A stretch of 64,000 bases of DNA from Sulfurospirillum sp036802865 (GCF_036802865.1 NZ_DAIRVK010000001.1:434001-498000); one strand, 5' to 3'; shown: positions 7,693 to 17,845, counted from the first letter of the stretch. Made by a program: numbers and translations. Notes: generated by a model from the sequence alone, not told the origin.

Positions 7693-9678
7693 ATGAACGT
7701 AAAATATTGTGATGCACTGGTAATCGGTGGTGGTTTAGCGGGTCTTAGAGCGGCGATTGCTACGCAATCTCGTGGTCTTAGTACAACAGTTTTAAGTCTT
7801 TGTCCAGTTAAGAGATCTCACTCTGCTGCGGCACAAGGTGGTATGCAAGCAAGTCTTGGTAACTCAAAAATGAGTCGTGGTGACAACGAAGATGTTCACT
7901 TTGCCGATACTGTAAAAGGTAGTGACTGGGGCTGTGACCAAGAAGTTGCACGTATGTTCGTTACCGTTGCACCTAAAGCTATCCGTGAGTTAGCAGGTTG
8001 GGGCGTGCCTTGGACGAGAATTGCTCAAGGTAGCAGAGAAGCGATCATCAATGCTGAGAGAACAACGATCGTTGAAGATGCAGAAGTACACGGTTATATC
8101 CACTCTCGTGACTTTGGTGGTACTAAAAAATGGAGAACCTGTTATACAGCGGATGCTACAGGTCATACTATGCTTTTTGGTGTTGCTAACGAAGCGTTAA
8201 AACACAATGTCAATATTGAAGATAGAAAAGAAGCGATTGCGCTTATTCATGAAAACAACCGTTGTTACGGTGCGATTGTAAGAGATCTTGTAACTGGTGA
8301 GCTTTGGGCTTACGTTGCTAAAGGTACTTTGATCGCAACGGGAGGTTACGGTAGACTTTATAAACAAACTACCAATGCAGTTATCTGTGATGGTATCGGT
8401 GCTGCTATTGCTCTTGAGACTGGTGTTGCGACACTTGGTAACATGGAAGCAGTACAATTCCACCCAACTCCAATCGTTCCATCAGGTATTCTTTTAACTG
8501 AGGGTTGTAGAGGTGATGGTGGTCTATTACGTGACGTTGATGGTCATAGATTTATGCCAGATTACGAACCAGAGAAAAAAGAACTTGCAAGTCGTGACGT
8601 TGTAAGTCGTCGTATGATGGAACACATCCGTAAAGGTAAAGGTGTTAAATCTCCATATGGTGAGCACTTGTGGTTAGATATCTCTATTCTTGGTCGTGCA
8701 CACATTGAGAGAAACTTAAGAGATGTACAAGAAATTTGTCAAATCTTTAACGGTATCGATCCTGCGGATGAAGGTCCAAAAGGTTGGGCACCAGTTCTTC
8801 CAATGCAACACTACTCAATGGGTGGTATTAGAACAAAACCAACCGGTGAGTCTCCAACTCTTGCAGGTCTTTTCTCTGCGGGTGAAGCTGCTTGTTGGGA
8901 TATGCACGGATTTAACCGTCTTGGCGGTAACTCTGTAAGTGAGACTGTTGTTGCGGGTATGATCGTTGGTGATTATTTTGCTGATTTCTGTTTAGCAAAT
9001 GAAGTCAATGTTAATACAGCAACAATTGAAAAATCACTTAAAAAACAAAAAGATTTTATTGACCACTTGTTAACCAATAAAGGTAAACACAACATCTTTG
9101 AAATCAAAAATAGAATGAGAGAAATTATGTGGGAAAAAGTTGCGATTTTCCGTGATGGCAAAGGTCTTGCTGAAGCGGTTAATGAACTTGAAGAACTTCT
9201 CAAAAAATCTCACGATGTTAATGTTAAATCTAAAACAGCATCTGCTAACCCAGAACTTGAAGAAGCATACCGTGTTCCTATGATGCTTAAACTTGCTCTT
9301 TGTGTAGCTATGGGTGCACGTGAGAGAACAGAGAGTCGTGGTGCACACTACCGTGAAGACTTCTTGAAACGTGACGATGCTAACTGGTTGAAACGTACTC
9401 TTACTTCATGGAAAGAGGGTTCTACCCTTCCAACGGTAAGTTATGAAGATCTAGACATTATGAAAATGGAAATTCCACCAGCATTCCGTGGATATGGCGC
9501 AAAAGGTATGATTATTGAAAATGATCTCAGCCTTAAACGTCAAGAAGAGGTGGATAAACTTCGTGAAGAGATGGAAGCAGCAGGCAAAGACAGACATGTA
9601 ATTCAAGATGCGCTTATGCCATTTGAGCTTCAACCTTACTATAAAGCTAAAAATGAGAGATTTGGAGATGCAAAATGA
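7693..9678 (+). CDS. frdA: Fumarate reductase flavoprotein subunit
   Basis: 661 residues. The FAD-binding GGGLAGLRAA (about 12-21) and the covalent-FAD histidine in RSHSAAAQGGMQ (His43) are present. The active-site elements FHPTP, SRDVVSRRM (substrate arginine) and HYSMGG are intact. It reduces fumarate to succinate at the cytoplasmic side of the membrane complex. It is nearly colinear with Wolinella FrdA (656 residues). It starts 2 bases after frdC and overlaps frdB by 4 bases (ATGA), so the three subunits are co-translated. Confidence 0.98.
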   Translation: MNVKYCDALVIGGGLAGLRAAIATQSRGLSTTVLSLCPVKRSHSAAAQGGMQASLGNSKMSRGDNEDVHFADTVKGSDWGCDQEVARMFVTVAPKAIRELAGWGVPWTRIAQGSREAIINAERTTIVEDAEVHGYIHSRDFGGTKKWRTCYTADATGHTMLFGVANEALKHNVNIEDRKEAIALIHENNRCYGAIVRDLVTGELWAYVAKGTLIATGGYGRLYKQTTNAVICDGIGAAIALETGVATLGNMEAVQFHPTPIVPSGILLTEGCRGDGGLLRDVDGHRFMPDYEPEKKELASRDVVSRRMMEHIRKGKGVKSPYGEHLWLDISILGRAHIERNLRDVQEICQIFNGIDPADEGPKGWAPVLPMQHYSMGGIRTKPTGESPTLAGLFSAGEAACWDMHGFNRLGGNSVSETVVAGMIVGDYFADFCLANEVNVNTATIEKSLKKQKDFIDHLLTNKGKHNIFEIKNRMREIMWEKVAIFRDGKGLAEAVNELEELLKKSHDVNVKSKTASANPELEEAYRVPMMLKLALCVAMGARERTESRGAHYREDFLKRDDANWLKRTLTSWKEGSTLPTVSYEDLDIMKMEIPPAFRGYGAKGMIIENDLSLKRQEEVDKLREEMEAAGKDRHVIQDALMPFELQPYYKAKNERFGDAK

Positions 9679-10394
9679 GTAGAACTATTACCATAAGGGC
9701 TATGAAATATAACCCACAATCAAAACTTTCCAAAGCGCACTTTGCAGAGTACAAACTTGAAGAAACTGATGGTATGACACTCTTTATCGCGCTTACGAAA
9801 ATTCGCGAAACAATGGATGCTGACCTTTCTTTCGACTTTGTATGCCGTGCAGGTATCTGTGGAAGTTGTGGTATGATGGTTAATGGTAAACCTGCGCTTG
9901 CATGTAGAACATTGACAAAAAATTTCCCAGGCGGTGTTATTCAGTTAATGCCAATGCCTGCATTTAAGTTACTAAAAGACCTTTCTGTTGATACAGGTAA
10001 CTGGATGAATGGTATGAGTAAACGTGTTGAGAGTTGGATTCACACCAATCACACTGTTGACATTTCTAAACTTGAAGCACCAATGGAGCCAAAACTCGCT
10101 GATGAGACTTTTGAGCTTGATCGTTGTATTGAGTGTGGTATCTGTGTTGCAGCATGTGGTACAAAATTGATGAGACCAAACTTTATTGGTGCTGTTGGTT
10201 TGAACCGTGTTGCTCGTTTTGCAATGGATCCACATGATAACAGAACTGACGAGGACTTCTATGAACTCGTTGGTGATGATGATGGAATTTTTGGATGTAT
10301 GAGTCTCGTTGCGTGCGAAGACAACTGTCCAAAACACTTACCACTTCAATCAAAAATTGCTTATATGAGAAGAAAGCTAGTCGCTCTCAAATAA
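9675..10394 (+). CDS. frdB: Fumarate reductase iron-sulfur subunit
   Basis: 239 residues with all three cluster motifs: [2Fe-2S] cysteines 57, 62, 65 and 77 (CRAGICGSC...C); [4Fe-4S] cysteines 151, 154 and 157 (CIECGICVAAC); and [3Fe-4S] cysteines about 161, 208, 214 and 218 shared between the two ferredoxin-type motifs. It carries electrons from the haems of FrdC to the flavin of FrdA. The ATG overlaps the frdA stop. A hairpin follows, so this ends the operon. Confidence 0.98.
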   Translation: MSRTITIRAMKYNPQSKLSKAHFAEYKLEETDGMTLFIALTKIRETMDADLSFDFVCRAGICGSCGMMVNGKPALACRTLTKNFPGGVIQLMPMPAFKLLKDLSVDTGNWMNGMSKRVESWIHTNHTVDISKLEAPMEPKLADETFELDRCIECGICVAACGTKLMRPNFIGAVGLNRVARFAMDPHDNRTDEDFYELVGDDDGIFGCMSLVACEDNCPKHLPLQSKIAYMRRKLVALK

Positions 10395-10409
10395 GTTTGC
10401 CTTCAAAAA

Positions 10410-10437
10410 AAGGGATAAGATACTTGTCTTATCCCTT
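10410..10437 (+). terminator. Hairpin terminator after frdCAB
   Basis: AAGGGATAAGA (10410-10420) and TCTTATCCCTT (10427-10437) form a perfect 11-bp stem with a TACTTG loop. The following tract is only moderately T-rich. Confidence 0.7.
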
Positions 10438-10492
10438 GCCTTAATCTTGATATTTAGTCTTACATTTTTGTTTCTCTTATAAGAAATACTGA

Positions 10493-10498
10493 TATAAT
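10493..10498 (+). promoter_or_regulatory. Extended -10 promoter of the dynamin-like pair
   Basis: TGATATAAT matches the extended -10 TGnTATAAT, 26 bases before the ATG at 10525 and after the frd terminator. It probably drives both dynamin-like genes. Confidence 0.6.
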
Positions 10499-10524
10499 CA
10501 AAAAAACTTTAAAGATAGTATCTC

Positions 10525-12897
10525 ATGCATATCATCAATGATTTTTTCTTACTCATCTGGAGTGAGAGGTTAAACAAGCACGCTGTTTTCGACGAAAAAC
10601 ATAAAACCTTGCTCGATCAAACCCTATCAACTGCTTTTGATAATTTTTGCGATGGTTCAGCCATCTTACTTATCATAAGTCCTCAAAATTTTGCCAATAT
10701 GGCAAGCCTTGAAGAACCTAAAACTGTTTTAAAAACACTTTTTCAGCAATCAACCTTTAGTAAAGAAACTATACAATATGCTCAAAGCCAACTGCTTGGT
10801 TATATCGTAACACTCGGCAATTTACAGATAAATCATGCGATTCTTAAACGACTAGAACTCTTAAAAAGAGAGGGGATTCTCACCTACGATGCCCTGCGTT
10901 CATTGAGTAGCATTATTACCCTTATTGAAGAGAAAAAAATAGAAGTTGCCTCATTGCAGGTAAAAAGTGCAACTACACAAGAGAACTATTATAAAACCGC
11001 ACTTCATTTACTTTTAACGGCCATTGATAACCTCAAACAAGCTGTTGAATCTCCACGTTTGAGCGAACGTTTAAGTATTATTCCCGAACGTTTAGAAAAT
11101 CAACGTTTTTCCATTGGTATTACGGGTGTTATGAATGCGGGTAAATCTACCATGCTCAATGCTCTTTTAGGGCAAGAGGTTTTAGGCACGTCCGTCGTAC
11201 CAGAAACGGCTAACCTAACGCTCATCAAATACGCCAAAAATCCATATGCTATTGTGAATTTTTGGAATACCAAAGAGTGGAGCAAAATCGAAGAAGGTGC
11301 TCAGAGCCTTAAGAGTTTAGAAACATTTGTAAAAGAGAGTAAAGACCATTTTGGTGAGCAGTTTAATACATTGGTAACACCTAAGGGTGAGAGCCAATCG
11401 ATTGATGTGAATGATTTAGCCCTGTACACTTCTGCTAAGCATTCGGATAAAAAATGCAATCTTATCAAAAGTGTTGAACTCTATACCGACCTTAAATTTG
11501 TTCAAGATGGTGTCCAGATCGTTGATACCCCAGGTCTTGATGATCCTGTTGTGCAACGTGAAGAGATCACATTAGAATACCTTAGCGAATGCGATTTGAT
11601 GATTCACCTGATGAATGCGGCACAAGCGGCAACCCAAAAAGACATTGATTTTATTATTGATGCCCTTTTATACCGCAATGTAGCACGTTTGTTGATTGTC
11701 ATTACCCGCATTGATGCAATTAAAGAAAAAGAGCTCCAAGAGGTTATCGCCTATACTAAACGAAGTATTGAAGCGCGATTGAAAGAGCAAAACAAGAGTG
11801 CAAAACTGGATGAAATCATCGCTAAAATTGTTTTTATCCCCATTGCTGGAAAACTGGCGTTGATGCATAAATTGGGTCAAGAAAAAGAAGCATTAGCACT
11901 TGGTTACGACATGCAACGCACAGGTTTACCATTGGTTGAAGCGTACCTTGAAGATGTCCTTTTTGGAAGTAATAGCCAAAAAGCCAATCTTATTATCTCT
12001 GCAAACGCTAAAGAGATTGAATCCGTCATTAACGAATCGATGGCATCGTTTGAGCAAGAGCTACATTTTTTAACTATCTCGAACGAAGAGATTGAACAAG
12101 CGTATGTCAAACACCAAGACGATAAAAAAGTAATGGTAAATTTCTTAGAGCAAATTAAAAACAGTGTTGCGCAAAGCAAAGAAGAGATGGAACACTATTT
12201 TATAACGCTTCAGAAATTTGCAAACAATCAGCTGGATAAACTCCAAAATGTTGTTAAACGACGTATTACGGACGATGTCAGTTATGAATTCAGTAAAAAT
12301 AAAAAAGCGCCGAAGGAAGAGCGTATTGGCTCGATGATAGAGACAGCAATTAAAGATGGTATGGTTGATCTTATTCGCGATTACCGCTATGAATTTCAAA
12401 AAAAGATGCAAAACTCTTTAGAATATATGGATACAAAATACGGTGAATTTAAAAGCGATGTATCGGCAAACCATTTCGATGCAAAAGCGTTTTGTGAAGA
12501 GCATCTAGGTTCCTTGCTTGTTTTTAAAAACAGTACCATTGTTATTGCAGGTGCTAATGAAGCTATTAAAAAGTATGGAAAAAATGATTTGAGTGCACTT
12601 TCAACAGCACTCGATGCACTGTTTAGTGCTGAATTTTCGGGTATTAAAGAGATGTTAAATGACAAACTACTGAAAGTCAATCAAGAGCTTCTAGGTTCCT
12701 TTGTAACATTGTGTGAAACGCCTGCACGTCTTATTGAAGAGCGCTTTGCTGCAGAAGAAGAGTTGATTGAACGTGCAATGCGTCAAATGAAAGATCAAAC
12801 CCTTAACCGAGAAGCGCGTATTTTGGAAATCAAAGAGAAAGAGCGCGTGATGGGCATAGTACTCAATGATTTAAGTGCGGCAAAGGAGTCAAAATGA
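10525..12897 (+). CDS. Bacterial dynamin-like GTPase, larger partner
   Basis: 790 residues. A GTPase domain has G1 GVMNAGKST (about residue 200), G3 DTPGLDDP (about 333) and a G4-like TRID (about 393; more often N/TKxD). About 200 residues precede it and a long helical region with coiled-coil character follows (about 480-790). This matches the dynamin-like DLP1/DLP2 pair of Campylobacter jejuni (Cj0411/Cj0412), which form a heterotetramer and tether membranes. Its stop overlaps the start of the second gene by 4 bases, which fits obligate partnership. Membrane remodelling or repair is inferred from the family. This copy carries the longer N-terminal extension of the two. Confidence 0.85.
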   Translation: MHIINDFFLLIWSERLNKHAVFDEKHKTLLDQTLSTAFDNFCDGSAILLIISPQNFANMASLEEPKTVLKTLFQQSTFSKETIQYAQSQLLGYIVTLGNLQINHAILKRLELLKREGILTYDALRSLSSIITLIEEKKIEVASLQVKSATTQENYYKTALHLLLTAIDNLKQAVESPRLSERLSIIPERLENQRFSIGITGVMNAGKSTMLNALLGQEVLGTSVVPETANLTLIKYAKNPYAIVNFWNTKEWSKIEEGAQSLKSLETFVKESKDHFGEQFNTLVTPKGESQSIDVNDLALYTSAKHSDKKCNLIKSVELYTDLKFVQDGVQIVDTPGLDDPVVQREEITLEYLSECDLMIHLMNAAQAATQKDIDFIIDALLYRNVARLLIVITRIDAIKEKELQEVIAYTKRSIEARLKEQNKSAKLDEIIAKIVFIPIAGKLALMHKLGQEKEALALGYDMQRTGLPLVEAYLEDVLFGSNSQKANLIISANAKEIESVINESMASFEQELHFLTISNEEIEQAYVKHQDDKKVMVNFLEQIKNSVAQSKEEMEHYFITLQKFANNQLDKLQNVVKRRITDDVSYEFSKNKKAPKEERIGSMIETAIKDGMVDLIRDYRYEFQKKMQNSLEYMDTKYGEFKSDVSANHFDAKAFCEEHLGSLLVFKNSTIVIAGANEAIKKYGKNDLSALSTALDALFSAEFSGIKEMLNDKLLKVNQELLGSFVTLCETPARLIEERFAAEEELIERAMRQMKDQTLNREARILEIKEKERVMGIVLNDLSAAKESK

Positions 12898-14918
12898 GTC
12901 TTTTAGAGAATTTCGTAACTTCCTATAAAGAGTATTTTTTAAAGGTCGTACCTGAGTTTGACGCAACACTTTTAGGTGCTCTTAAAAAAGTACAATATGT
13001 GCTTCTTTGTGAAGAGCAACTTCCTTCCATTCAGCTCAAAAAAGCATTAGATCGTCTGCAAATTCGCTCAGAAGAACCGATGAAAGTAGCCATCACAGGA
13101 CAATTTTCCAGTGGAAAATCTACATTTCTCAATGCACTTTTAGCCAAAAGTATTTTACCGACAGGTATTACTCCTGTAACATCTAAGGTAAACTATATTC
13201 GTTATGGTGAAGAGTTTAAAATCCGTGTGCGTTATAAAGATGGTAGGGATGAATACCATGATATTAGCAATATTGCCCATTTTACAGATCAGCGAGAACA
13301 TGTCGAAGACATTGCCTACCTTGTGCTTTATGCACCGCTGAACATTCTTAAAGATGTAGTCTTTGTCGACACTCCTGGTCTTAATTCACAAGCTGCAACC
13401 GATACCCAAACAACTGAAAAAGTGCTCAAAGAAGTTGATGGTATTATTTGGCTGACACTTATCGACAATGCAGGCAAGATGAGTGAGCTTCAAGTTTTGG
13501 AAGAGTACCTTGGTAAGTATCAAAATAAATCGCTTTGTGTTTTAAATCAAAAAGATAAATTCACACCTGCTCAGGTTGAAGAGACAACCAACTATGTTAA
13601 GACAGCTTTTAAAGAGTTTTTTAGCGATGTCATTCCTATTTCGGCACGTCAAGCGTTAGAGTCTCGCAGTCACGACAAAAAAGTAATGATGGAAGAAAAG
13701 CTTGAAGAGTTTATGCATGATTTACATGTAAAGCTACAAAGTAGTGGTGAGAAGCTTGATTTTGCTGGGGTTGAGCATGATTTTAAAGCATACCAAAGCA
13801 CACTGGATTTTATTTTGCAAAGTGACTTGGGTGCAAATCTCAAGCTTTTAGAAGAGTCAAACATCGACAAAGTTTTGGATTTCATTCGCCGAGAAATTCA
13901 GCCCAAATCAACACAATCCAAAGAGTTTGCCATCACCAAAGAGATTAACGAGATTGCTTCAAAATTAATCGCACAGCATCAGCTTTTTCTCTCCATTTAC
14001 GATGAGCTTTTAGAAGAGATTATTCGTTTTGAAGCCGAAGCCAAAGGTCTTTTTACAGAGCTTAAAGGCAAGTTTTCCCATGATCTTAAAAGTGCCTTTA
14101 TGCGAATAGAGCAAATTATTGAAACGATTGCTGATGCTATCTATAATCAAATAACAACAGTCAAACAGATACGTTTTGAAGTACAAAAAGCAGGTCTTTT
14201 TAGTAAGCAAGCTTCGTATGCACCCTTTGAATACCAAGCGCCTAAAATCAACTCGGATCTCATTTATAAAAGTCTTTTTTACGAAGAAAATTTGATTGGT
14301 AAAATGTTTAAGCAATACGTTCGTAATCTTGGTTCAATTCAAAATGAGGTGAATGAGAAAAACCGTTTGGTTTATCGCTCCTTAGAGCAAGGAATTTTAA
14401 AATGGCAAGCGCCGTACGAAGTCATTCGCAAAAGTGAAGAGCTTCACTCTGACATCGAGTTTGCTAACATGCGTCGTTTTGCTTCTAAGGCGTATGAGAG
14501 CATCTTAAAACCTTTTAACGACGAGATTGCAGATTCTTATGCCAAAATTAGCTCCGAATTTAACCATCTTTCCAGTGCGGTGAGTTTTAACTACCAAAAT
14601 GCTACCGAAGTGTGCGTGGCTTTTTTAGAAAATAAAATCGAAAAATCGGTAAAACTTTATGAAGAAAATCCAACGAAATTCTCACTCTATGTACCGAAAC
14701 TCGATGAGATCAAAGAGCGTCTTAGGACTTCGTTTCATCTCTATGAGCTTGAAAATATGATGAATACCCGAAACACATTTCTCAATAAGGATTATGACCG
14801 TCTGATTAGTCAATTTACAGCCATTAAAGAAGAAAAAGTTATATTTTTAGAAGAGCGTAAAGAGCGCCATAAGCGTATGATTGAAACAATAGAAGTACTT
14901 TTAAAAGAGGTTGGCTAA
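12894..14918 (+). CDS. Bacterial dynamin-like GTPase, smaller partner
   Basis: 674 residues. The GTPase motifs are complete: G1 GQFSSGKSTF (about residue 68), G3 DTPGLNS (about 158), G4 NQKD (about 216). The rest is predicted helical and coiled-coil, as in mitofusin/BDLP-like proteins. It overlaps the preceding dynamin-like gene by ATGA and ends in a terminator, so the pair forms a two-gene operon. In C. jejuni the equivalent proteins assemble with each other through their N-terminal regions and bridge membranes. One exact TTTACATGTAAA palindrome lies in the gene at 13721-13732, in frame as Leu-His-Val-Lys. Confidence 0.85.
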   Translation: MSLLENFVTSYKEYFLKVVPEFDATLLGALKKVQYVLLCEEQLPSIQLKKALDRLQIRSEEPMKVAITGQFSSGKSTFLNALLAKSILPTGITPVTSKVNYIRYGEEFKIRVRYKDGRDEYHDISNIAHFTDQREHVEDIAYLVLYAPLNILKDVVFVDTPGLNSQAATDTQTTEKVLKEVDGIIWLTLIDNAGKMSELQVLEEYLGKYQNKSLCVLNQKDKFTPAQVEETTNYVKTAFKEFFSDVIPISARQALESRSHDKKVMMEEKLEEFMHDLHVKLQSSGEKLDFAGVEHDFKAYQSTLDFILQSDLGANLKLLEESNIDKVLDFIRREIQPKSTQSKEFAITKEINEIASKLIAQHQLFLSIYDELLEEIIRFEAEAKGLFTELKGKFSHDLKSAFMRIEQIIETIADAIYNQITTVKQIRFEVQKAGLFSKQASYAPFEYQAPKINSDLIYKSLFYEENLIGKMFKQYVRNLGSIQNEVNEKNRLVYRSLEQGILKWQAPYEVIRKSEELHSDIEFANMRRFASKAYESILKPFNDEIADSYAKISSEFNHLSSAVSFNYQNATEVCVAFLENKIEKSVKLYEENPTKFSLYVPKLDEIKERLRTSFHLYELENMMNTRNTFLNKDYDRLISQFTAIKEEKVIFLEERKERHKRMIETIEVLLKEVG

Positions 14919-14930
14919 AAACGCCAACCT
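14908..14930. terminator. Bidirectional terminator between convergent genes
   Basis: AGGTTGGC (14908-14915) pairs with GCCAACCT (14923-14930). It is preceded by AAAAG and followed by TTTAC, so it can serve both the dynamin operon (+) and the AI-2E permease gene (-). Confidence 0.75.
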
Positions 14931-14931
14931 T

Positions 14932-15972
14932 TTACATATAATGTTTTGCTTTGAGCAGTTTATAGAGTTTTAAAATCGATAAAAAGAATGTTGTAATAGC
15001 AGGTCCAAGTATCATTCCCCAAAAGCCAAACGTTGTAAGTCCCGCAAAAATAGCAAAGAAAATCAAAAGTTCATTGACTTCAGTAGGTGTTTTGACCATT
15101 TTGTCATTGATATATTTAATGATAAGAGGTTTAATAAATGTATCGGCGATAATAGAGATCACCACAATCGAATAGGTCGCAATAATAATCGCTGTTGTCG
15201 TATTGCCGTGTGCTACTTCAATTGCACACAGTGGAATCCACATGAGTGCCCCTCCAACGATCGGAATGAGCGATGCAAAGCCATAAAAAATACCTAATAA
15301 AAGACCATCATAACCAAAATACATACCGATAATCGAAAAAAGTGCTCCTTGGAAAATGGCACTTAGTAATATAGAGTAGAAAACCACACTCATCACATTG
15401 GTCACTTCTGAAAAGACAAAGTTAACTTCTGTTGAATCAATAGGCATGACACTTTTGATATAGTCAATCATATCTTTACCGTTTAGTAATGCAAAAAAGA
15501 AGAACACAACGATAAGGAGCATATCTTTTAAAAATCCTGCACTGTTCTTACCTATAGAGCCAAGATAAGAAAGCGCGCTACTTGAAAGCTGAGCAATGTT
15601 AAGCGTGCTGATAAAGTCATTGAGAGGCGTTTGCATAAAAGCAAATGGTGTTGAAAGTTGGTAGTCAAGTGTGCGTAGGTAGGCTTGAACCCGTTCAATG
15701 ATTGAAAAATCAAAATTATTGACAATACTCCCAACCGACGTAATGGTATAGACAATAGGCCCAAAGAGAAGGATCGATAAAAATACGGTAGATAAGACAG
15801 CCGCAAGGTGTCTATTCCTTGTTAAACTATAGAGCTTAAGATTGAGATTATACGTAGCCATTGCCAGCAATGATGCGATAGCAATAATCATTAAAAAAGG
15901 TTCATAAAGCTTAATAATGGAAAATAAAACTACCAAAAAAATAGCCGTTAAAAAGAAGCGATGTTCATTCAT
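14932..15972 (-). CDS. AI-2E family (PerM/YdiK) membrane transporter
   Basis: 346 residues with about seven or eight membrane helices. Helices come in an N-terminal group (about 8-80), a long soluble loop (about 85-145) and a C-terminal group with the family-typical LIPIVGGALMWIP and GLTTFGFWGMILGPAI. Members have been described as AI-2 exporters or Na+/H+ antiporters; the substrate cannot be read here. Its start overlaps the ruvB stop by 4 bases, so it is the last gene of a panB-ruvB-permease transcript. Confidence 0.85.
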   Translation of the reverse strand: MNEHRFFLTAIFLVVLFSIIKLYEPFLMIIAIASLLAMATYNLNLKLYSLTRNRHLAAVLSTVFLSILLFGPIVYTITSVGSIVNNFDFSIIERVQAYLRTLDYQLSTPFAFMQTPLNDFISTLNIAQLSSSALSYLGSIGKNSAGFLKDMLLIVVFFFFALLNGKDMIDYIKSVMPIDSTEVNFVFSEVTNVMSVVFYSILLSAIFQGALFSIIGMYFGYDGLLLGIFYGFASLIPIVGGALMWIPLCAIEVAHGNTTTAIIIATYSIVVISIIADTFIKPLIIKYINDKMVKTPTEVNELLIFFAIFAGLTTFGFWGMILGPAITTFFLSILKLYKLLKAKHYM

Positions 15973-16991
15973 ACATTGTCCTCAAAAAGTACATTTTGCA
16001 ATGTTGGTGGGGTAAGCCTGAAAAGCTCGTAAGTCTTTGTTGTTGCAATGCGACCACGTGCAGTACGCTCAATGTAACTGTTCGCCAATAAATAGGGTTC
16101 AATCACATCTTCAATTGTCCCTTCATCTTCACTCAGTGCTGCACCAATAGTGCTAAGCCCCAAAGGTTTACCTTTACTTTGAAGTAAAAGCTCAAGGTAT
16201 TTTATATCAAGCTCATCAAAACCAAGATCATTCACCCCGAGTTCATTAAGTCCATATTGCGCGCGTTCTTTATTGATCTGATCTTCATCTTCCACATCGG
16301 CATAATCACGAATACGTTTTAAAAGTCGTAAGGCGATACGAGGTGTTCCACGTGAACGTCTCGCCATTTCAGTGGCGGCATCTTGAAGACAAATTTTCTC
16401 AAGTTTATGGGATGCCTTTGTGATAATAAGGGCAAGTTCTTCTTTGGTGTAAAATTGTAAACGAAAGTGCATACCAAAACGATCACGCAGAGGGGAACTT
16501 ATCATACCGGCACGCGTGGTTGCTCCAATGAGTGTAAAATGAGGTAGGTCAATCTTAATCGTTTGCGCCGCAGGACCAGAACCTATAATGATGTCAAGAC
16601 GAAAATCTTCCATAGCAGGATAAAGAATTTCTTCTATCGCAGGTGAAAGCCTGTGAATCTCATCAATAAATAAAATATCGCCCTCTTGAAGATTGGTTAA
16701 AATGGCCGCCAAATCACCACTCTTTTCGATCATGGGTGCAGCAGTAATTTTCATATTAGCGCGCATTTCATTGGAAATAATATGCGCTAAAGTGGTTTTA
16801 CCAAGACCTGGAGGTCCAAAAAAGAGAATATGATCTAAACATTCTGAACGTTTTTGCGCTGCTTGAATAAAGACTTGCAAGTTTTTTTTAATTTTTTCTT
16901 GCCCAATATAATCCTCAAAAGAGGACGGTCTTAAGCTTTTTTCATAGTCATTTTCAAACGTGATTTTTTCAATTTCAACGATGCGTTCCAT
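15969..16991 (-). CDS. ruvB: Holliday junction branch-migration ATPase RuvB
   Basis: 340 residues from the chosen start. AAA+ motifs: Walker A GPPGLGKTT, Walker B LFIDEIHR, sensor GATTRAG, arginine finger region PLRDRFG, and the RuvB C-terminal winged helix (GLSTIGAALSEDEGTIEDVIEPYL). RuvB hexamers pull DNA through RuvA-bound Holliday junctions during recombination repair. The frame also has a GTG at 17000 that overlaps the panB stop, but MERIVEIEK aligns with the usual Campylobacterota start, so I prefer the ATG at 16991. The AI-2E gene is coupled to its end. Confidence 0.96.
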   Translation of the reverse strand: MERIVEIEKITFENDYEKSLRPSSFEDYIGQEKIKKNLQVFIQAAQKRSECLDHILFFGPPGLGKTTLAHIISNEMRANMKITAAPMIEKSGDLAAILTNLQEGDILFIDEIHRLSPAIEEILYPAMEDFRLDIIIGSGPAAQTIKIDLPHFTLIGATTRAGMISSPLRDRFGMHFRLQFYTKEELALIITKASHKLEKICLQDAATEMARRSRGTPRIALRLLKRIRDYADVEDEDQINKERAQYGLNELGVNDLGFDELDIKYLELLLQSKGKPLGLSTIGAALSEDEGTIEDVIEPYLLANSYIERTARGRIATTKTYELFRLTPPTLQNVLFEDNV

Positions 16992-16996
16992 TTCAC

Positions 16997-17785
16997 TCAC
17001 TTTGTGTAGGTATAAGGAGTTTCAGGAAAACTGCGTTCTTGCACCTCTTTAACATACATATCTACAGCATTTTGAACCAGTGTTGCACCTTCTAAATAAC
17101 GCTTGACAAATTTAGGTTGAAAGGCTTGGAAAAAGCCTAGCATATCACTCCATACAAGAACTTGTCCATCGGTATATTTCCCAGCACCAATACCAATCGT
17201 AGGAATAGAAATCGACTCAGAGATGCGTTTTGCCGCTTCTTCAACAACGCCTTCAATGACTAAACTAAATGCACCCGCTTCTTCAACGGCTTTGGCATCT
17301 TCAATAAGTGTTAATATATCTTCCTCACTACGTCCACGTACTTTATAACCGCCTTCTGAGCGTACATATTGAGGCATTAATCCGATATGGCCCATGACAG
17401 CAATGGAATTTTGTGTAAGGGCTCTAATAATAGGAGCACGACTCACCCCACCTTCGATTTTTACCGCATGAGCATTGGTTTGGCTGTAAACAAGTGAAGC
17501 ATTATGTAAAGCCATCTTTTCATCTGTATAGGTACCAAAAGGCATATCACAAACAATAAAAGTCTCTTTTGCCCCAGCGCACACTGCTTTCGTATGGTAC
17601 AACATCACTTCCATAGAGGCAGAGAGTGTGTCAGGTTTGGCATTGAAACTCATATTGAGGCTATCGCCAACTAAGATAATGTCCACTCTTTGATCAAATA
17701 AAGAAGCAAAAAGTGCATCATAGGCTGTAATGACGGTAAGGGGCGTTTGTCCCTTGTGCTGTTTAATAGATGTAATTGTTTTCAT
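16997..17785 (-). CDS. panB: 3-methyl-2-oxobutanoate hydroxymethyltransferase
   Basis: 262 residues. It transfers a hydroxymethyl group from methylene-tetrahydrofolate to alpha-ketoisovalerate, the first committed step of pantothenate synthesis. Family motifs are visible: ITAYDALFASLFD, ILVGDSLNM (metal-binding aspartate), VKIEGG, GHIGLMPQ and PTIGIGAG. The partner gene panC lies elsewhere in the window (44575-45396), so the pathway is split between loci. It is the first gene of the panB-ruvB-permease run and is divergent from the HPt gene. Confidence 0.96.
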   Translation of the reverse strand: MKTITSIKQHKGQTPLTVITAYDALFASLFDQRVDIILVGDSLNMSFNAKPDTLSASMEVMLYHTKAVCAGAKETFIVCDMPFGTYTDEKMALHNASLVYSQTNAHAVKIEGGVSRAPIIRALTQNSIAVMGHIGLMPQYVRSEGGYKVRGRSEEDILTLIEDAKAVEEAGAFSLVIEGVVEEAAKRISESISIPTIGIGAGKYTDGQVLVWSDMLGFFQAFQPKFVKRYLEGATLVQNAVDMYVKEVQERSFPETPYTYTK

Positions 17786-17845
17786 GGAGGAATTATACCC
17801 TCTTTTTTTTACATCTAAGACAAGGATAATTTATAAAAAAAATGG

